Source: Ornithinimicrobium sp.
GTDB taxonomy: Bacteria > Actinomycetota > Actinomycetes > Actinomycetales > Dermatophilaceae
Direction of reading: 5' to 3'
NCBI RefSeq assembly: GCF_030537745.1
Contig: NZ_JAUNVI010000009.1
Coordinates: 1-50,723 of the forward strand
DNA length: 50,723 bases
Below the pieces are notes generated by a model, which saw only the letters and a list, made by a program, of their open reading frames with translations, was not told the origin of the DNA and ran no database searches. Shown piece by piece: positions 18,683-27,530 of this stretch. Numbering within the stretch: the stretch's first letter is position 1; every line of letters starts with the position of its first letter. The position numbers and the translations under genes were made by a program.

Positions 18683-19732
18683 ATGACTGTGCGTGATGCT
18701 TCGGCCGAGGAGAAGGCCCAATGGGATGAGTTGATTTGGGACACGCCGGGGGGCCCGGACCTCATGCAACTGGAGCCATACGCACAGCTCAAGGCCGGTG
18801 CCTGGGGGTCCCACCGCCAGCTCATCCACGAGCACCCTGGCAAGCCCGACATCCCGGCGCTCTACCTGATCAAGAAGCTGCCGCCGTTCGGGCAGCTCTG
18901 GTACGCGCCCATGGGTCCCCGGGTCACCGATCCCGAGCACCTTCAGCTCATCATCGATGACCTGCGCAGCAACGACGCCTTCGCGGTCATTCTCGAGCCA
19001 TCGATCCCCGTTGACGGCCCGCAGGCCCGTTCCGAGCTGATTGCCTCGACTCCGGGCCTGGAGGATTTCCTGTCCCTCCAGCAGGGCAATCACACGGTCC
19101 TGGTCGACCTGCGACCCAGCGAGGAGGACCTGCTGGCCTCCTTCCGGCAGCGCGCCCGCCGCTCCATCCGTAAGGCCGAGGGCGCCCGTATCGAGCACCG
19201 CACGGACGACGAGGCATTCGAGATCTTCTGGGACCTCTACGCCCTCACCGTCGAACGCGCGGGTCTGCCGATGCGACCCAAGCACTACTACCTCAACGCC
19301 TGGAAGCACTACCGCGACCTGGGCCAGGGCCACGTCGTGTTTGGTTACTCCTCACCGGAGGTGACCGAGCCGGAGGCGGCCGCCTACATCTGGGCGCACC
19401 GCGACCGCGGCTACTATCGCGACGGCGGCTCGGTGCGCACGCCCGCTGCTAACGGACTGCAATATCGCGTGCAGTGGGAGGCCATGAGGTGGTGCAAGGA
19501 GCGCGGAGCCACGACCTACGACCTCTTTGGCGTCCCGCCCAGCTGGGAGCTGGAGAACTCGGAGCATCAGCTGCATGGCCTCGTGCAGTTTAAGACGGCC
19601 TTCGGGCAGGTCACCGACACTGTCGGCACCATGCGCCTGAACCTCCGGCCGCGGCGCACCGCAGCCTGGGACCGGTTCGGCTTCAAGGTGTATCAGCGGG
19701 TCGGACGCAAGAGCAACCCGCTCTTCTACTGA
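18683..19732 (+). CDS. FemAB/FemX-type peptidyltransferase (copy 1)
   Basis: 349-aa member of the FemAB family, which adds amino acids from aminoacyl-tRNA to lipid II to build peptidoglycan interpeptide bridges. Two tandem GNAT folds are expected. Visible family features: QLKAGAWGSH near the N-terminus, LWYAPMGPRV, the basic FRQRARRSIRKAEG turn, GGSVRTPAANGLQYRVQWEAMRWCKERGATTYDLFG, and a C-terminal FKTAFG...LNLRPRR segment. It is the most divergent of the first three copies. It is monocistronic and convergent with copy 2. The amino acid added is unknown. Confidence 0.85.
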   Translation: MTVRDASAEEKAQWDELIWDTPGGPDLMQLEPYAQLKAGAWGSHRQLIHEHPGKPDIPALYLIKKLPPFGQLWYAPMGPRVTDPEHLQLIIDDLRSNDAFAVILEPSIPVDGPQARSELIASTPGLEDFLSLQQGNHTVLVDLRPSEEDLLASFRQRARRSIRKAEGARIEHRTDDEAFEIFWDLYALTVERAGLPMRPKHYYLNAWKHYRDLGQGHVVFGYSSPEVTEPEAAAYIWAHRDRGYYRDGGSVRTPAANGLQYRVQWEAMRWCKERGATTYDLFGVPPSWELENSEHQLHGLVQFKTAFGQVTDTVGTMRLNLRPRRTAAWDRFGFKVYQRVGRKSNPLFY

Positions 19733-19794
19733 GGCGGTGAGGGCCTGCGGCTCTCGATCACTGCGGACAGGGCAGCTGCCGGTGGGGGAGGGGA

Positions 19795-20841
19795 TCAGTA
19801 GAAGGAGGCGCCACGCCGACGGGCCAGGACCTTGGCCACGACTCGGTGCCCGACCCGCTCCCACGCTGCATACCTGCGTGGGCGGAGTGGGAGGTCGAGG
19901 GCCCCGACCCAGTCGGTGACCTGTTTGTTGAAGCCCCGCTTGAAGGTGCCGATGCCGTAGAAGGGATCCTCACGGTCCTCGACCTTGGTGGAGTGGGGAG
20001 CGCCGCACAGGTCGTAGGAGGTGGCCCCCTGCTCCTGTGCCCAGCACATCGTCTCCCATTGGAGGAGCTGGCTCGCACCGCGGACCTGCCGGTCGCGGAC
20101 GCTGGCACCGTCCTTGTAGCAGGCGGACTGTCCCACCACGGTCACGAACGCTCCCGCCACGTCTCTGCCCTGGTGGGTGGCGAGAAAGATCCGGCCCAGT
20201 CCCGCATCGCAGAAGATGCGCCACATCCCGACCTGGTAGGCATGGTCGCGCGCGGTGATGCCCTGGTCCGCCACCACCTCCATCCACAACCGCCACAACC
20301 GCTCGTAGGTCTCCTCGGTGGCCACCTCGCCTGATTCGACGATGACATCGTCCCTGGTCGCGCGGCGAAACATGTTGCGGGTCTTGGACGGGATCCGGGC
20401 CATCAGGTCCTCGGGGGTTCCGGAGACATCCACGAGGACAGTCGAGGCGTTGGTCTGGACCCGTCCGTTGCGGATCAGCCCCAGCTCTGCCAGGGCCTGG
20501 AGATTGTGCGGCGTCTCGAGCAACTCGGGCTCGATCTTCAGCAGGAAGGCCCCGTCGCGGTGGGCTGCCGCGCCCAGCTGGGGCAGCAACGGTGCCAGTT
20601 GCTCGACGCTGGCCACGCACGGACCCTTGGGCACATACCAGACGGCGCCGAAGCCCGGTGCCCTCCGGGACAGCACCGTGACCGGTATGTCGTCCACCAC
20701 GGCATAGCGGGGTGTCCACCCCGACTGCTTCTTGACCTGGGCGAACTCGTAGGTGGAGAACATGGACGGCCGGCCGGGGGCGGTGAGGAGCTGCGCGTTC
20801 CACGCGTGGGCGGACGAGGGGCTCTCCCAGCGCAAGGTCAT
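19795..20841 (-). CDS. FemAB/FemX-type peptidyltransferase (copy 2)
   Basis: 348-aa FemAB protein closely related to copy 3 beside it: both share VWYVPKGPCV, PSKTRNM(F/V)RRA, GASVRDR, RGA(T/R)SYDL-like segments, FKRGFNK(Q/H)VTDWVGA and LRPRRYA. This points to a tandem duplication. It has its own TAGCAT box 6 nt before the ATG at 20841 although copy 3 ends only 26 bp upstream, so it can be expressed independently. Cytoplasmic enzyme acting on the lipid II stem peptide by family inference. Confidence 0.85.
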   Translation of the reverse strand: MTLRWESPSSAHAWNAQLLTAPGRPSMFSTYEFAQVKKQSGWTPRYAVVDDIPVTVLSRRAPGFGAVWYVPKGPCVASVEQLAPLLPQLGAAAHRDGAFLLKIEPELLETPHNLQALAELGLIRNGRVQTNASTVLVDVSGTPEDLMARIPSKTRNMFRRATRDDVIVESGEVATEETYERLWRLWMEVVADQGITARDHAYQVGMWRIFCDAGLGRIFLATHQGRDVAGAFVTVVGQSACYKDGASVRDRQVRGASQLLQWETMCWAQEQGATSYDLCGAPHSTKVEDREDPFYGIGTFKRGFNKQVTDWVGALDLPLRPRRYAAWERVGHRVVAKVLARRRGASFY

Positions 20842-20847
20842 GAGCGA

Positions 20848-20853
20848 ATGCTA
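20848..20853 (-). promoter_or_regulatory. -10 element (TAGCAT) for femX-like gene 2
   Basis: TAGCAT on the minus strand with 6 nt to the ATG at 20841, in the 26-bp gap after copy 3. Confidence 0.5.
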
Positions 20854-20867
20854 GCCGTGGGCCTCGA

Positions 20868-21917
20868 TCACCAGAAGGCGTCTCCCGGCTCGCGTCGCTG
20901 CAGCCGGGTCACGACGCGCTGACCGATCCGCTGCCACACGGCATACCGGCGTGGTCGGAGCACGATGTCGAAGGCACCCACCCAGTCGGTCACATGCTTG
21001 TTAAAGCCGCGCTTGAAGATGCCCAGGCCGTGGCGCATGTCAGTCACGTCGTCGAGGCGGGTGGAGTGGGGAGTGCCCACCAGGTCGTAGGTGCGGGCCC
21101 CGCGCTCGATGGCCCAGCGCATCCCTTCGTATTGGAGCAGCTGGCTGACGCCAGGCACCGGCCGGTCGCGCACGCTCGCGCCCTCCTTGTAGGCCGCCCC
21201 CTCGCCCAGGCTGGTGACGAGCGCCCAAGCGACCATCTGGCCGTCGACGCGTGCCACGACCGGCTGCGCGAGACCGCTGCGCACCATCGTCCGCCACGAC
21301 TCGACGAAGTAGTCCTGACCTCGGACGCCGAGCGACTGTTCCTGCACGAGCGTGGCCCACACGGCATACATCTGTGCATAGATCTCCGGCCCGGAATCAG
21401 CGTCCACGCGTTCGATCTCGACGCCATCGCGCAGCGCTCGCCGGACCATGTTGCGCGTCTTGGACGGATAGGTGGCCAGCAGCTCGTCCTGCGACTGCGG
21501 CAGCTCAAAGATCACCGTGGAGGCGTTGGGCTGCACCGGCGTGCTGCGGACCGTGCCCAGCGCCTCGATCGCTGCGACCGCCTCGGATGACTCGAGGATC
21601 TCTGGCTCGATCCGGACAAACATGACCCCCTCACGGCGCGCTGCTTCACGCAGCGACTCCACCAGCGGTGCCAGCTCCTCAACGGTGCTGACGCACGGAC
21701 CCTTGGGCACGTACCACACGGTCCCGAAGCCGGGCGCCCTCTTGGTGTGGATCGTCATCGCCACCCCGTCGGCGACTGCATACCTCGGCTCCCAGTTGGC
21801 CATCCGCTTCACCTGGCCAAGGGCGTGACTCTGGAAGATGTTGCCCTTGTTGGGGGTCGCTGCAATCCTGGCGTCCCACTCCGCGGGCGCGGGTGAGGTG
21901 ACAAAGGTCAAGGGCAT
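20868..21917 (-). CDS. FemAB/FemX-type peptidyltransferase (copy 3)
   Basis: 349-aa FemAB protein, the closest relative in the window of copy 2. Shared blocks run the whole length (APGFGTVWYVPKGPCV, YPSKTRNMVRRALRDGVE, KEGASVRDRPVPGVSQLLQYEGMRWA, FKRGFNKHVTDWVGAFD). The ATG at 21917 follows a TAGACT box by 7 nt and faces copy 4 across 32 bp. Having two near-duplicates plus two distant copies suggests sequential addition of different residues to one bridge, or chemical redundancy. Confidence 0.85.
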   Translation of the reverse strand: MPLTFVTSPAPAEWDARIAATPNKGNIFQSHALGQVKRMANWEPRYAVADGVAMTIHTKRAPGFGTVWYVPKGPCVSTVEELAPLVESLREAARREGVMFVRIEPEILESSEAVAAIEALGTVRSTPVQPNASTVIFELPQSQDELLATYPSKTRNMVRRALRDGVEIERVDADSGPEIYAQMYAVWATLVQEQSLGVRGQDYFVESWRTMVRSGLAQPVVARVDGQMVAWALVTSLGEGAAYKEGASVRDRPVPGVSQLLQYEGMRWAIERGARTYDLVGTPHSTRLDDVTDMRHGLGIFKRGFNKHVTDWVGAFDIVLRPRRYAVWQRIGQRVVTRLQRREPGDAFW

Positions 21918-21924
21918 GGGGGCC

Positions 21925-21930
21925 AGTCTA
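21925..21930 (-). promoter_or_regulatory. -10 element (TAGACT) for femX-like gene 3
   Basis: Minus-strand TAGACT, 7 nt from the ATG at 21917. Only 7 bp separate it from the plus-strand -10 box of copy 4. Confidence 0.5.
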
Positions 21931-21937
21931 AGCGGGG

Positions 21938-21943
21938 TAGCGT
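21938..21943 (+). promoter_or_regulatory. -10 element (TAGCGT) for femX-like gene 4
   Basis: TAGCGT with 6 nt to the GTG at 21950. Confidence 0.55.
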
Positions 21944-21949
21944 AGCCCC

Positions 21950-23086
21950 GTGCCTGTCCTCGACCCCGCCGATGCCGCAGAACTGGAGCGCTACGACCAG
22001 TTCGTCCGCTCCCACCCGCACCGCGCCCTCACTCAGGACGTGCGGTGGGGGATCGTCAAGGATGACTGGGGTCAGGAAGCGGTCTACGTCGAGGAGGGCG
22101 GCCGTATCGTCTCGGCCATGACCGTCCTGGTCCGTCGGCTGCCGGGCGGTTTTTCGGTGCTCTACGCCCCGAGGGGGCCGCTCGTCGACTGGGACGACGA
22201 ACACGCCGTGGCATCGATCCTGGCGGAGGCGGCGCCATTGGCGACCAAGCACCGCGCGATCATGACCCGGATGGATCCGGAGATCCGCTTTGACGACGCG
22301 CTGGACTCCTGGATGCGGACGCAGCCGGGCTGGGTGGTCAAGAACGTCGGCGCCGGCAAGGACGACCTGATCCAGCCGCGCTACAACATGGTGGTTGCGC
22401 TCAAGGATGCCGAGGGCAACCAGTTGACCGAAGAGGAGTTGCTCCGCAAGTACAACTCCACCACCCGGTCACGGGTGCGCGCCGGTCTGCGCAAGGGCGT
22501 GGAGATGAGCCTGGGCTCCTCGGAGGAGGACCTGCGCATCTTCTACGACGTCTACTCGCAGATGGCGCGGCGCAAGGAGATCACCGCACGGGACGCGACG
22601 TATTTCGAGCGGATGCGCGAGGCCTTCGGTGACCGGATGCACATCGCGGTGGCCCGCCACGAGGGTGACGTGCTCGCTGTCGCGATCCTCATCGACTACT
22701 ACGGAAAGCTCTCCTACCTCTATGCCGGCTCCAGCGACGTCAAGCGCAACCTTTACGGCAGCAACGTGCTCAACCACGCGCTGATGGCCTTTGGGCTTGA
22801 CCACGGCGCGGAGTCCTACGACCTGGGCGGGGTCTTTGCCCTGGACAGCTCTGACGGGCTCTACGTCTTCAAGCGCGCCTTCGCCAAGGCCGACGGAGCC
22901 ACCGAGCTCATCGGCGAGATCGACATCGTCCACCGCAAGCTCGCCTATGCCGCGCTGGCCACCGCGCTGCCCCGCATGCAACACGGCCGCCGCATGGTGG
23001 CGGCGCGCCTGTCGCAGGCCAAGAAGCGCAGGGCTGCGGCCAAGAAGGCCGCTCGCGCCCACGCCATCCCACCGGTCGGCGGCTGA
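21950..23086 (+). CDS. FemAB/FemX-type peptidyltransferase (copy 4)
   Basis: 378-aa FemAB family member, more distant from copies 1-3. Family features: FSVLYAPRGPLVDW, RYNMVVALKD, STTRSRVRAGLRKGVEM, KLSYLYAGSSDVKRNLYGSNVLNHALMAFGLDHGAESYDLGG, and FKRAFAKADGA. The C-terminus is a Lys/Arg/Ala-rich tail of about 35 residues not seen in the other copies, perhaps binding membrane lipid headgroups or tRNA. GTG start set by its -10 box. lgt begins 10 bp after the stop, so the two are probably cotranscribed. Confidence 0.85.
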   Translation: MPVLDPADAAELERYDQFVRSHPHRALTQDVRWGIVKDDWGQEAVYVEEGGRIVSAMTVLVRRLPGGFSVLYAPRGPLVDWDDEHAVASILAEAAPLATKHRAIMTRMDPEIRFDDALDSWMRTQPGWVVKNVGAGKDDLIQPRYNMVVALKDAEGNQLTEEELLRKYNSTTRSRVRAGLRKGVEMSLGSSEEDLRIFYDVYSQMARRKEITARDATYFERMREAFGDRMHIAVARHEGDVLAVAILIDYYGKLSYLYAGSSDVKRNLYGSNVLNHALMAFGLDHGAESYDLGGVFALDSSDGLYVFKRAFAKADGATELIGEIDIVHRKLAYAALATALPRMQHGRRMVAARLSQAKKRRAAAKKAARAHAIPPVGG

Positions 23087-23096
23087 GGGACTCGCT

Positions 23097-23939
23097 ATGA
23101 CTGTGCTCACGGTGCTGCCTTACCCCGACATCTCCCCCTCAATCGACCTCGGACCGCTCACCATCCACTGGTACGGCGTGATGTATGCGGTCGGCATCAT
23201 GCTTGGCTGGTGGCTGGGCACGCTGCGTGCCCGCCGACCGGGGTCGGGATGGACCAGCGATGAGGTCAGCGACCTGATCATGTGGTCTGCGCTCGGTGTC
23301 GTCCTTGGTGGACGCCTGGGCTATGTGCTCTTCTACGGCCTGGACAAGGCCATTGCGGATCCGCTGTGGATCATCAAGTTCAACCAGGGGGGTATGTCGT
23401 TCCACGGTGGGCTGCTCGGCGTGCTTCTCGCAGTCTGGATCTTCGGGCGCAAGACCCATCGAGGCTTCTGGCAGGTCGCTGACTTCATCGCGCCGCTGGT
23501 CCCGCTCGGCCTGTTCTTCGGTCGGATGGGCAACTTCATCAACGGTGAGCTGTGGGGCAAGCCGACCGACCTGCCCTGGGCCATGGTCTTCCCTTCTGCC
23601 GACGATCAGCCGCGCCACCCGACGATGCTCTACGAGGCCGCGCTCGAGGGACTCGTCCTCTTCACGGTCCTGTGGATCTTCTCGCGAAGGTCCCGCCCGA
23701 CCCGCGCGATCTCGGGAGTCTTCCTGCTCCTCTACGGGTGCTTCCGGTTCTGGGTGGAGTTTTTCCGCATCCCGGACGTCCAGCTGGGTTATCTGGCGTT
23801 GGACTGGTTGACGATGGGCCAGATCCTGTCCATCCCGATGATCCTGGGGGGCATCCTCCTGCTCTGGCTGGCCTACCGGGACCGGCCCACCGTCGCAGAC
23901 CCTGCGCCCGTCGACGGGCAGGTCGGCAGCGAGAAGTAG
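23097..23939 (+). CDS. lgt: Prolipoprotein diacylglyceryl transferase
   Basis: 280-aa integral membrane enzyme that attaches diacylglycerol to the lipobox cysteine of prolipoproteins. Signatures: LTIHWYGVMYAVGI, GGRLGYVLFYG, MSFHGGLLG, the Lgt signature GRMGNFINGELWGK, and about seven hydrophobic segments. The ATG at 23097 has a GAGGGA ribosome site 6 nt upstream. The 3' end overlaps the convergent mutY by 67 bp. At least two lipoprotein precursors in this window (15190-15852, 43384-44007) are candidate substrates. Confidence 0.97.
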   Translation: MTVLTVLPYPDISPSIDLGPLTIHWYGVMYAVGIMLGWWLGTLRARRPGSGWTSDEVSDLIMWSALGVVLGGRLGYVLFYGLDKAIADPLWIIKFNQGGMSFHGGLLGVLLAVWIFGRKTHRGFWQVADFIAPLVPLGLFFGRMGNFINGELWGKPTDLPWAMVFPSADDQPRHPTMLYEAALEGLVLFTVLWIFSRRSRPTRAISGVFLLLYGCFRFWVEFFRIPDVQLGYLALDWLTMGQILSIPMILGGILLLWLAYRDRPTVADPAPVDGQVGSEK

Positions 23940-24817
23940 TCGTCCGTCAGCGGCTCCAGCAGGCCGTCGGCGACGAGACTGTCGAGGCAACGCTCGGACT
24001 GGGCCCGGTCGGTCCACCCTGAGTGCAGCGTCTCCGCGTGGACGGGGTCGTCCGCCTCCCGCAGCACCTGCACCATGACTCCGCGACACTGCCGGTCGGT
24101 GCCCGCCCAGGTCTGGACGCGACGAGGCGGCCCGTCGTCCACGGGTGAGCCGGCGCGCCGCCAACGGCAGAGGTCGGCGACCGGACACTGCGGACACCGG
24201 GGCGAGCGCGCTGTGCAGACCAGGGCTCCCAGCTCCATGACCGCGACGTTCCAGAGTGCAGCGTCGGCACGGTCAGCCGGCAGCAGCGACGCCGCCAGGT
24301 CCACCTCTGCCCTCCTCAGGGTGGGCGCGGGCAGCGCGCGGCCGGTGACCGCTCGTGCCTGGACCCTGCGCACGTTGGTGTCGACCACCGTCGTGCGGTG
24401 CCCGAAGGCAAAGGCCGCAACGGCGGCGGCCGTGTAGTCACCGATGCCCGGCAGGGTGCGCAGCGTGGCCTCCTGGGACGGGACCTCGCCGGCATGATCG
24501 TCACGGATCGCGGTGGCCGTGGCGTGCAGCCGGAGGGCGCGACGCGGATAACCGAGCCGTCCCCAGGCCCGGATCGCCTCGCCGGGGCTGGCTGCCGCCA
24601 GGTCCGTCGGGGTGGGCCAGGCTGTCATCCAGCTCTCCCACACGGGGAGGACGCGGGCGACCGGGGTCTGCTGGAGCATCACCTCCGAGACCAGCACCCC
24701 CCACGGGGAGCGCCCCACCCGGCGCCACGGGAGATCGCGTTGGTGCACGCCATACCAGGACAGGACGCGGGCGTGCAGGTCGTGGGTGAACGCTGCTGGG
24801 GCGCGGGCGGAAGGCAC
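23873..24817 (-). CDS. mutY: A/G-specific adenine glycosylase
   Basis: 314-aa base-excision repair enzyme that removes A mispaired with 8-oxoG. Catalytic Glu45 in SEVMLQQT, helix-hairpin-helix LPGIGDYTA (122-130) followed by Asp146 in VVDTNVRRV, and four iron-sulfur ligands C201, C208, C211 and C217. The C-terminal Nudix-like 8-oxoG domain of E. coli MutY is much shortened. The GTG at 24817 shares one base with the disA stop (TAGTG), so mutY is translated from the disA transcript. Its 3' end overlaps lgt by 67 bp. Confidence 0.94.
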   Translation of the reverse strand: MPSARAPAAFTHDLHARVLSWYGVHQRDLPWRRVGRSPWGVLVSEVMLQQTPVARVLPVWESWMTAWPTPTDLAAASPGEAIRAWGRLGYPRRALRLHATATAIRDDHAGEVPSQEATLRTLPGIGDYTAAAVAAFAFGHRTTVVDTNVRRVQARAVTGRALPAPTLRRAEVDLAASLLPADRADAALWNVAVMELGALVCTARSPRCPQCPVADLCRWRRAGSPVDDGPPRRVQTWAGTDRQCRGVMVQVLREADDPVHAETLHSGWTDRAQSERCLDSLVADGLLEPLTDDYFSLPTCPSTGAGSATVGRSR

Positions 24818-25899
24818 TACGAGTAGCGCTCCAGGATCGAGGCCTCGGCGAGCCGCGACAGGCCTTCGCGCACCGCCCGAGCGCGGGCTTCACCGACACC
24901 GTCGACCCGCATCAGGTCCTCCAGGCCGGCGGACAGGAGCGACTGGAAGTTGCCGAAGTGGTCGACGAGCCGGTCCACGACGGCCCCTGGCAGCCGAGGG
25001 ATGCGGTTGAGCAGGCGGTAGCCCGAGGGGCTGAGTGCCAGGTGGTCCATGCCATCACCGATCACGGTGATGCCCATGCAGCGCGCCACCGCGCCGAGGT
25101 CGAGCAACTCGGCGGCGTCGAGCTGCGCCAGCGAGGCGAGCACGGCGCTAGGCTCCCGGATGGCGTCGGCGGTGCCGGCGTAGTCGCGGATCACCAGCTC
25201 GCGGTCACGCCCGATGCCGCCGGTCAGTTCTTCCAGCTGCAGACCGACGAGGCGGCCGTCGACGCCGAGCTCGACGACATACTGCTGGATCTCCGAGCTG
25301 ATCCGAGCGACCATCTCCAGCCGCTGCAGCACCGAGGCGACCTCGCGGATGGTGACCAGGTCCTCGATCTCCAGCGCGGACAACGTGGCGGTGACCTCGT
25401 CGAGGCGGGAGCGGTAGCGCTCGAGGGTCTGCAGCGCCTGGTTGGCCTGAGCGAGGATCTGGGTGCGCTCCTCCAGCACGTGACGCAGGTTGCCGATGTA
25501 GAGCGCCACGATGGACATCGACTGGCTGACCGAGATGACGGGCATGCGGGTCTGTTTGGCCACGCGCTCGGCGGTGCGGTGCCGCGTGCCGCTCTCGCGG
25601 GTCTCGATGGAGGGGTCGGGGACCAGCTGCGTCGCAGCGCGCAGGATGCGCGTGGCCTCACGGTTGAGGATGATCGCCCCGTCCATCTTGGCCAGCTCGC
25701 GCAGGCGGGTAGCGGAGAACTCCACGTCGAGCTCGAAGCCGCCGCTGCTGATGGACTCGACAGTCCGGTCGCTGCCCAGCACGATCAGCGCGCCCGTGCG
25801 CCCACGCAGGATTCGCTCGAGGCCGTCTCGGAGGTCAGTGCCCGGCGCGGCGGCAGCCAGCGTGCTGCTCATGATGTCTTCGTCGGTGCGCTCGGCCAC
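24817..25899 (-). CDS. disA: DNA integrity scanning diadenylate cyclase DisA
   Basis: 360-aa enzyme that makes c-di-AMP from two ATP and scans DNA for branched structures. The N-terminal DAC domain has KMDGAIILN (DGA at 73-75) and RHRTAER (106-112). A helical linker follows, then a RuvA-like helix-hairpin-helix domain (about 290-350, RVDGVGEARARAV). GTG 25899 gives full length; ATG 25872 is an alternative. GAGGAGAAGGA lies upstream of the GTG. Located with mutY and radA, as in mycobacteria and Bacillus, linking c-di-AMP signalling to DNA repair. Confidence 0.96.
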   Translation of the reverse strand: MAERTDEDIMSSTLAAAAPGTDLRDGLERILRGRTGALIVLGSDRTVESISSGGFELDVEFSATRLRELAKMDGAIILNREATRILRAATQLVPDPSIETRESGTRHRTAERVAKQTRMPVISVSQSMSIVALYIGNLRHVLEERTQILAQANQALQTLERYRSRLDEVTATLSALEIEDLVTIREVASVLQRLEMVARISSEIQQYVVELGVDGRLVGLQLEELTGGIGRDRELVIRDYAGTADAIREPSAVLASLAQLDAAELLDLGAVARCMGITVIGDGMDHLALSPSGYRLLNRIPRLPGAVVDRLVDHFGNFQSLLSAGLEDLMRVDGVGEARARAVREGLSRLAEASILERYS

Positions 25900-26019
25900 G
25901 TCGTCCGGTGTCCTTCTCCTCAGTGGGCAGGGCTCGATGGCCTCGTCGGAGGACGCGGTCGTGTGGCCGTGCTCGGAGCCCAGCCTCGCCCTGCACGATG
26001 CCCGATGTCTCCTGCGCCG

Positions 26020-26025
26020 ATCCTA
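26020..26025 (-). promoter_or_regulatory. Candidate -10 element (TAGGAT) for disA-mutY
   Basis: Minus-strand TAGGAT about 120 nt before the disA start implies a leader of roughly 110 nt. The matching -35 is weak. The 193-bp radA-disA gap shows no other clear element. Confidence 0.3.
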
Positions 26026-26092
26026 GTCGTGCGAGGACTCGCGGCAGGCTGACCTGCTTCTTCTTTACTCCATCGTGATGTGGGCAGGGTCC

Positions 26093-27523
26093 TCAGCGCG
26101 AGGTGAGGTCGAAGTGCGCTGGCGGCGCGTCGCCTGGGGCAGCGGCGCTGCTCTGGGCGGCGGTCACGACCAGCGCGACAGCGTCCAGCAGGGTGGCGAC
26201 CTCATGGACGCGCATCCCCGGCGGCGGGGGTCCCTCGGTGAGGGAGCCGACCGGCACCACCGCCTCCTTGAATCCGATCCGGGCAGCCTCGGCCAGTCGG
26301 CGAGGTAGCCCGGTCACCGCGCGGAGGTCGCCGGCCAGACCCACCTCGCCGACGGCGATCGTGCCCATGGGCAGCGGGAGATCGCCCAACGCGCTGGTCA
26401 GGGCGAGCGCCAGAGCCAGGTCGGCGGCCGGCTCGGAGAGCCGCACACCACCGACTGTCGCGGCATAGCAGTCGTGCTGGCCGAGCTGGACGCTGGCCCG
26501 CTGACCGAGGACCGCCAGGACCATGGCGAGCCGGGAGCTGTCCAGGCCGCTGGTGGTGCGGCGAGGAGAACCACCGTTGGTCTGGCTCACCAGCGCCTGC
26601 AGCTCCGCCACCAGCGGGCGACGCCCCTCGAGGGTGACGGTGACGCAGGTGCCGGGCACCGGTCGATCACGGCTGGTCAAGAACAACCCGCTCGGGTCCG
26701 CGAGCCCGATGATCCCGGAGTCACCCAAGTCGAAGCAGCCGACCTCGTCGGTCGGTCCGTAGCGGTTCTTCACGGCCCGGACCAGTCGCAGCCGCGAATG
26801 CCGCTCCCCCTCGAACTGCACGACGACGTCGACGAGGTGCTCCAGCAGCCGAGGGCCGGCGATCGAGCCGTCCTTGGTGACATGGCCGATGAGGATGGCC
26901 GCGGTGTTGCGGGACTTGGCCGCCTGGATCAACGCTCCGGCCACCTCGCGCACCTGGCTGACGTTGCCGGGGGAGCCTTCCACCTCCGCCGACGCGATCG
27001 TCTGCACGGAGTCGATGATGACCAGGTCCGGGTCGCTCGACTCGATCTGCCCGAGGACGGTGCCCAGGTCGGTCTCGGAGGCAAGGTAGAGCGCGTCCGC
27101 GACCGCCCCGATACGTTCGGCGCGCAGCTTGACCTGGGCGGCCGACTCCTCGCCGGAGATGTAGAGGACGCGGTGCCCGGCGCGCGCGGCGCGGGCGGCC
27201 ACGTCGAGGGCCAGGGTTGACTTCCCGATGCCGGGCTCGCCGGCCATCAGCACGACCGCCCCGGGCACGAGACCACCGCCCAGCACCCGGTCGAACTCGC
27301 CGACACCGGTCGAGCGGGCCCGTGCGGCCTTCGCGTCTACCTCTGCGATCGGGCGGGCCGGGCGTGCCGGGGAGATCGCGCTGGTCCGCGAGGCTGTGGG
27401 AGCGCCGACCTCCATGACCGTGCCCCAGGTCTGACACTCGCCACAGCGACCGACCCATTTGATCGTCGTCCACCCGCACTCGGTGCACCGGAACGAAGGC
27501 TTGCTGCCTGACTTGGTTGCCAC
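26093..27523 (-). CDS. radA: DNA repair protein RadA
   Basis: 476-aa branch-migration ATPase for recombination intermediates. N-terminal zinc finger C13-x2-C16...C27-x2-C30, Walker A GEPGIGKS (95-102), the RadA-specific KNRYG motif (usual form KNRFG), and a C-terminal Lon-protease-like domain. The true start is the GTG at 27523, giving the standard N-terminus; the frame stays open to 27817 but that part is antisense-like filler. TAGGGT lies 7 nt upstream, and its first three bases are the stop of the preceding gene. Confidence 0.96.
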   Translation of the reverse strand: MATKSGSKPSFRCTECGWTTIKWVGRCGECQTWGTVMEVGAPTASRTSAISPARPARPIAEVDAKAARARSTGVGEFDRVLGGGLVPGAVVLMAGEPGIGKSTLALDVAARAARAGHRVLYISGEESAAQVKLRAERIGAVADALYLASETDLGTVLGQIESSDPDLVIIDSVQTIASAEVEGSPGNVSQVREVAGALIQAAKSRNTAAILIGHVTKDGSIAGPRLLEHLVDVVVQFEGERHSRLRLVRAVKNRYGPTDEVGCFDLGDSGIIGLADPSGLFLTSRDRPVPGTCVTVTLEGRRPLVAELQALVSQTNGGSPRRTTSGLDSSRLAMVLAVLGQRASVQLGQHDCYAATVGGVRLSEPAADLALALALTSALGDLPLPMGTIAVGEVGLAGDLRAVTGLPRRLAEAARIGFKEAVVPVGSLTEGPPPPGMRVHEVATLLDAVALVVTAAQSSAAAPGDAPPAHFDLTSR

Positions 27524-27530
27524 GAACGCC

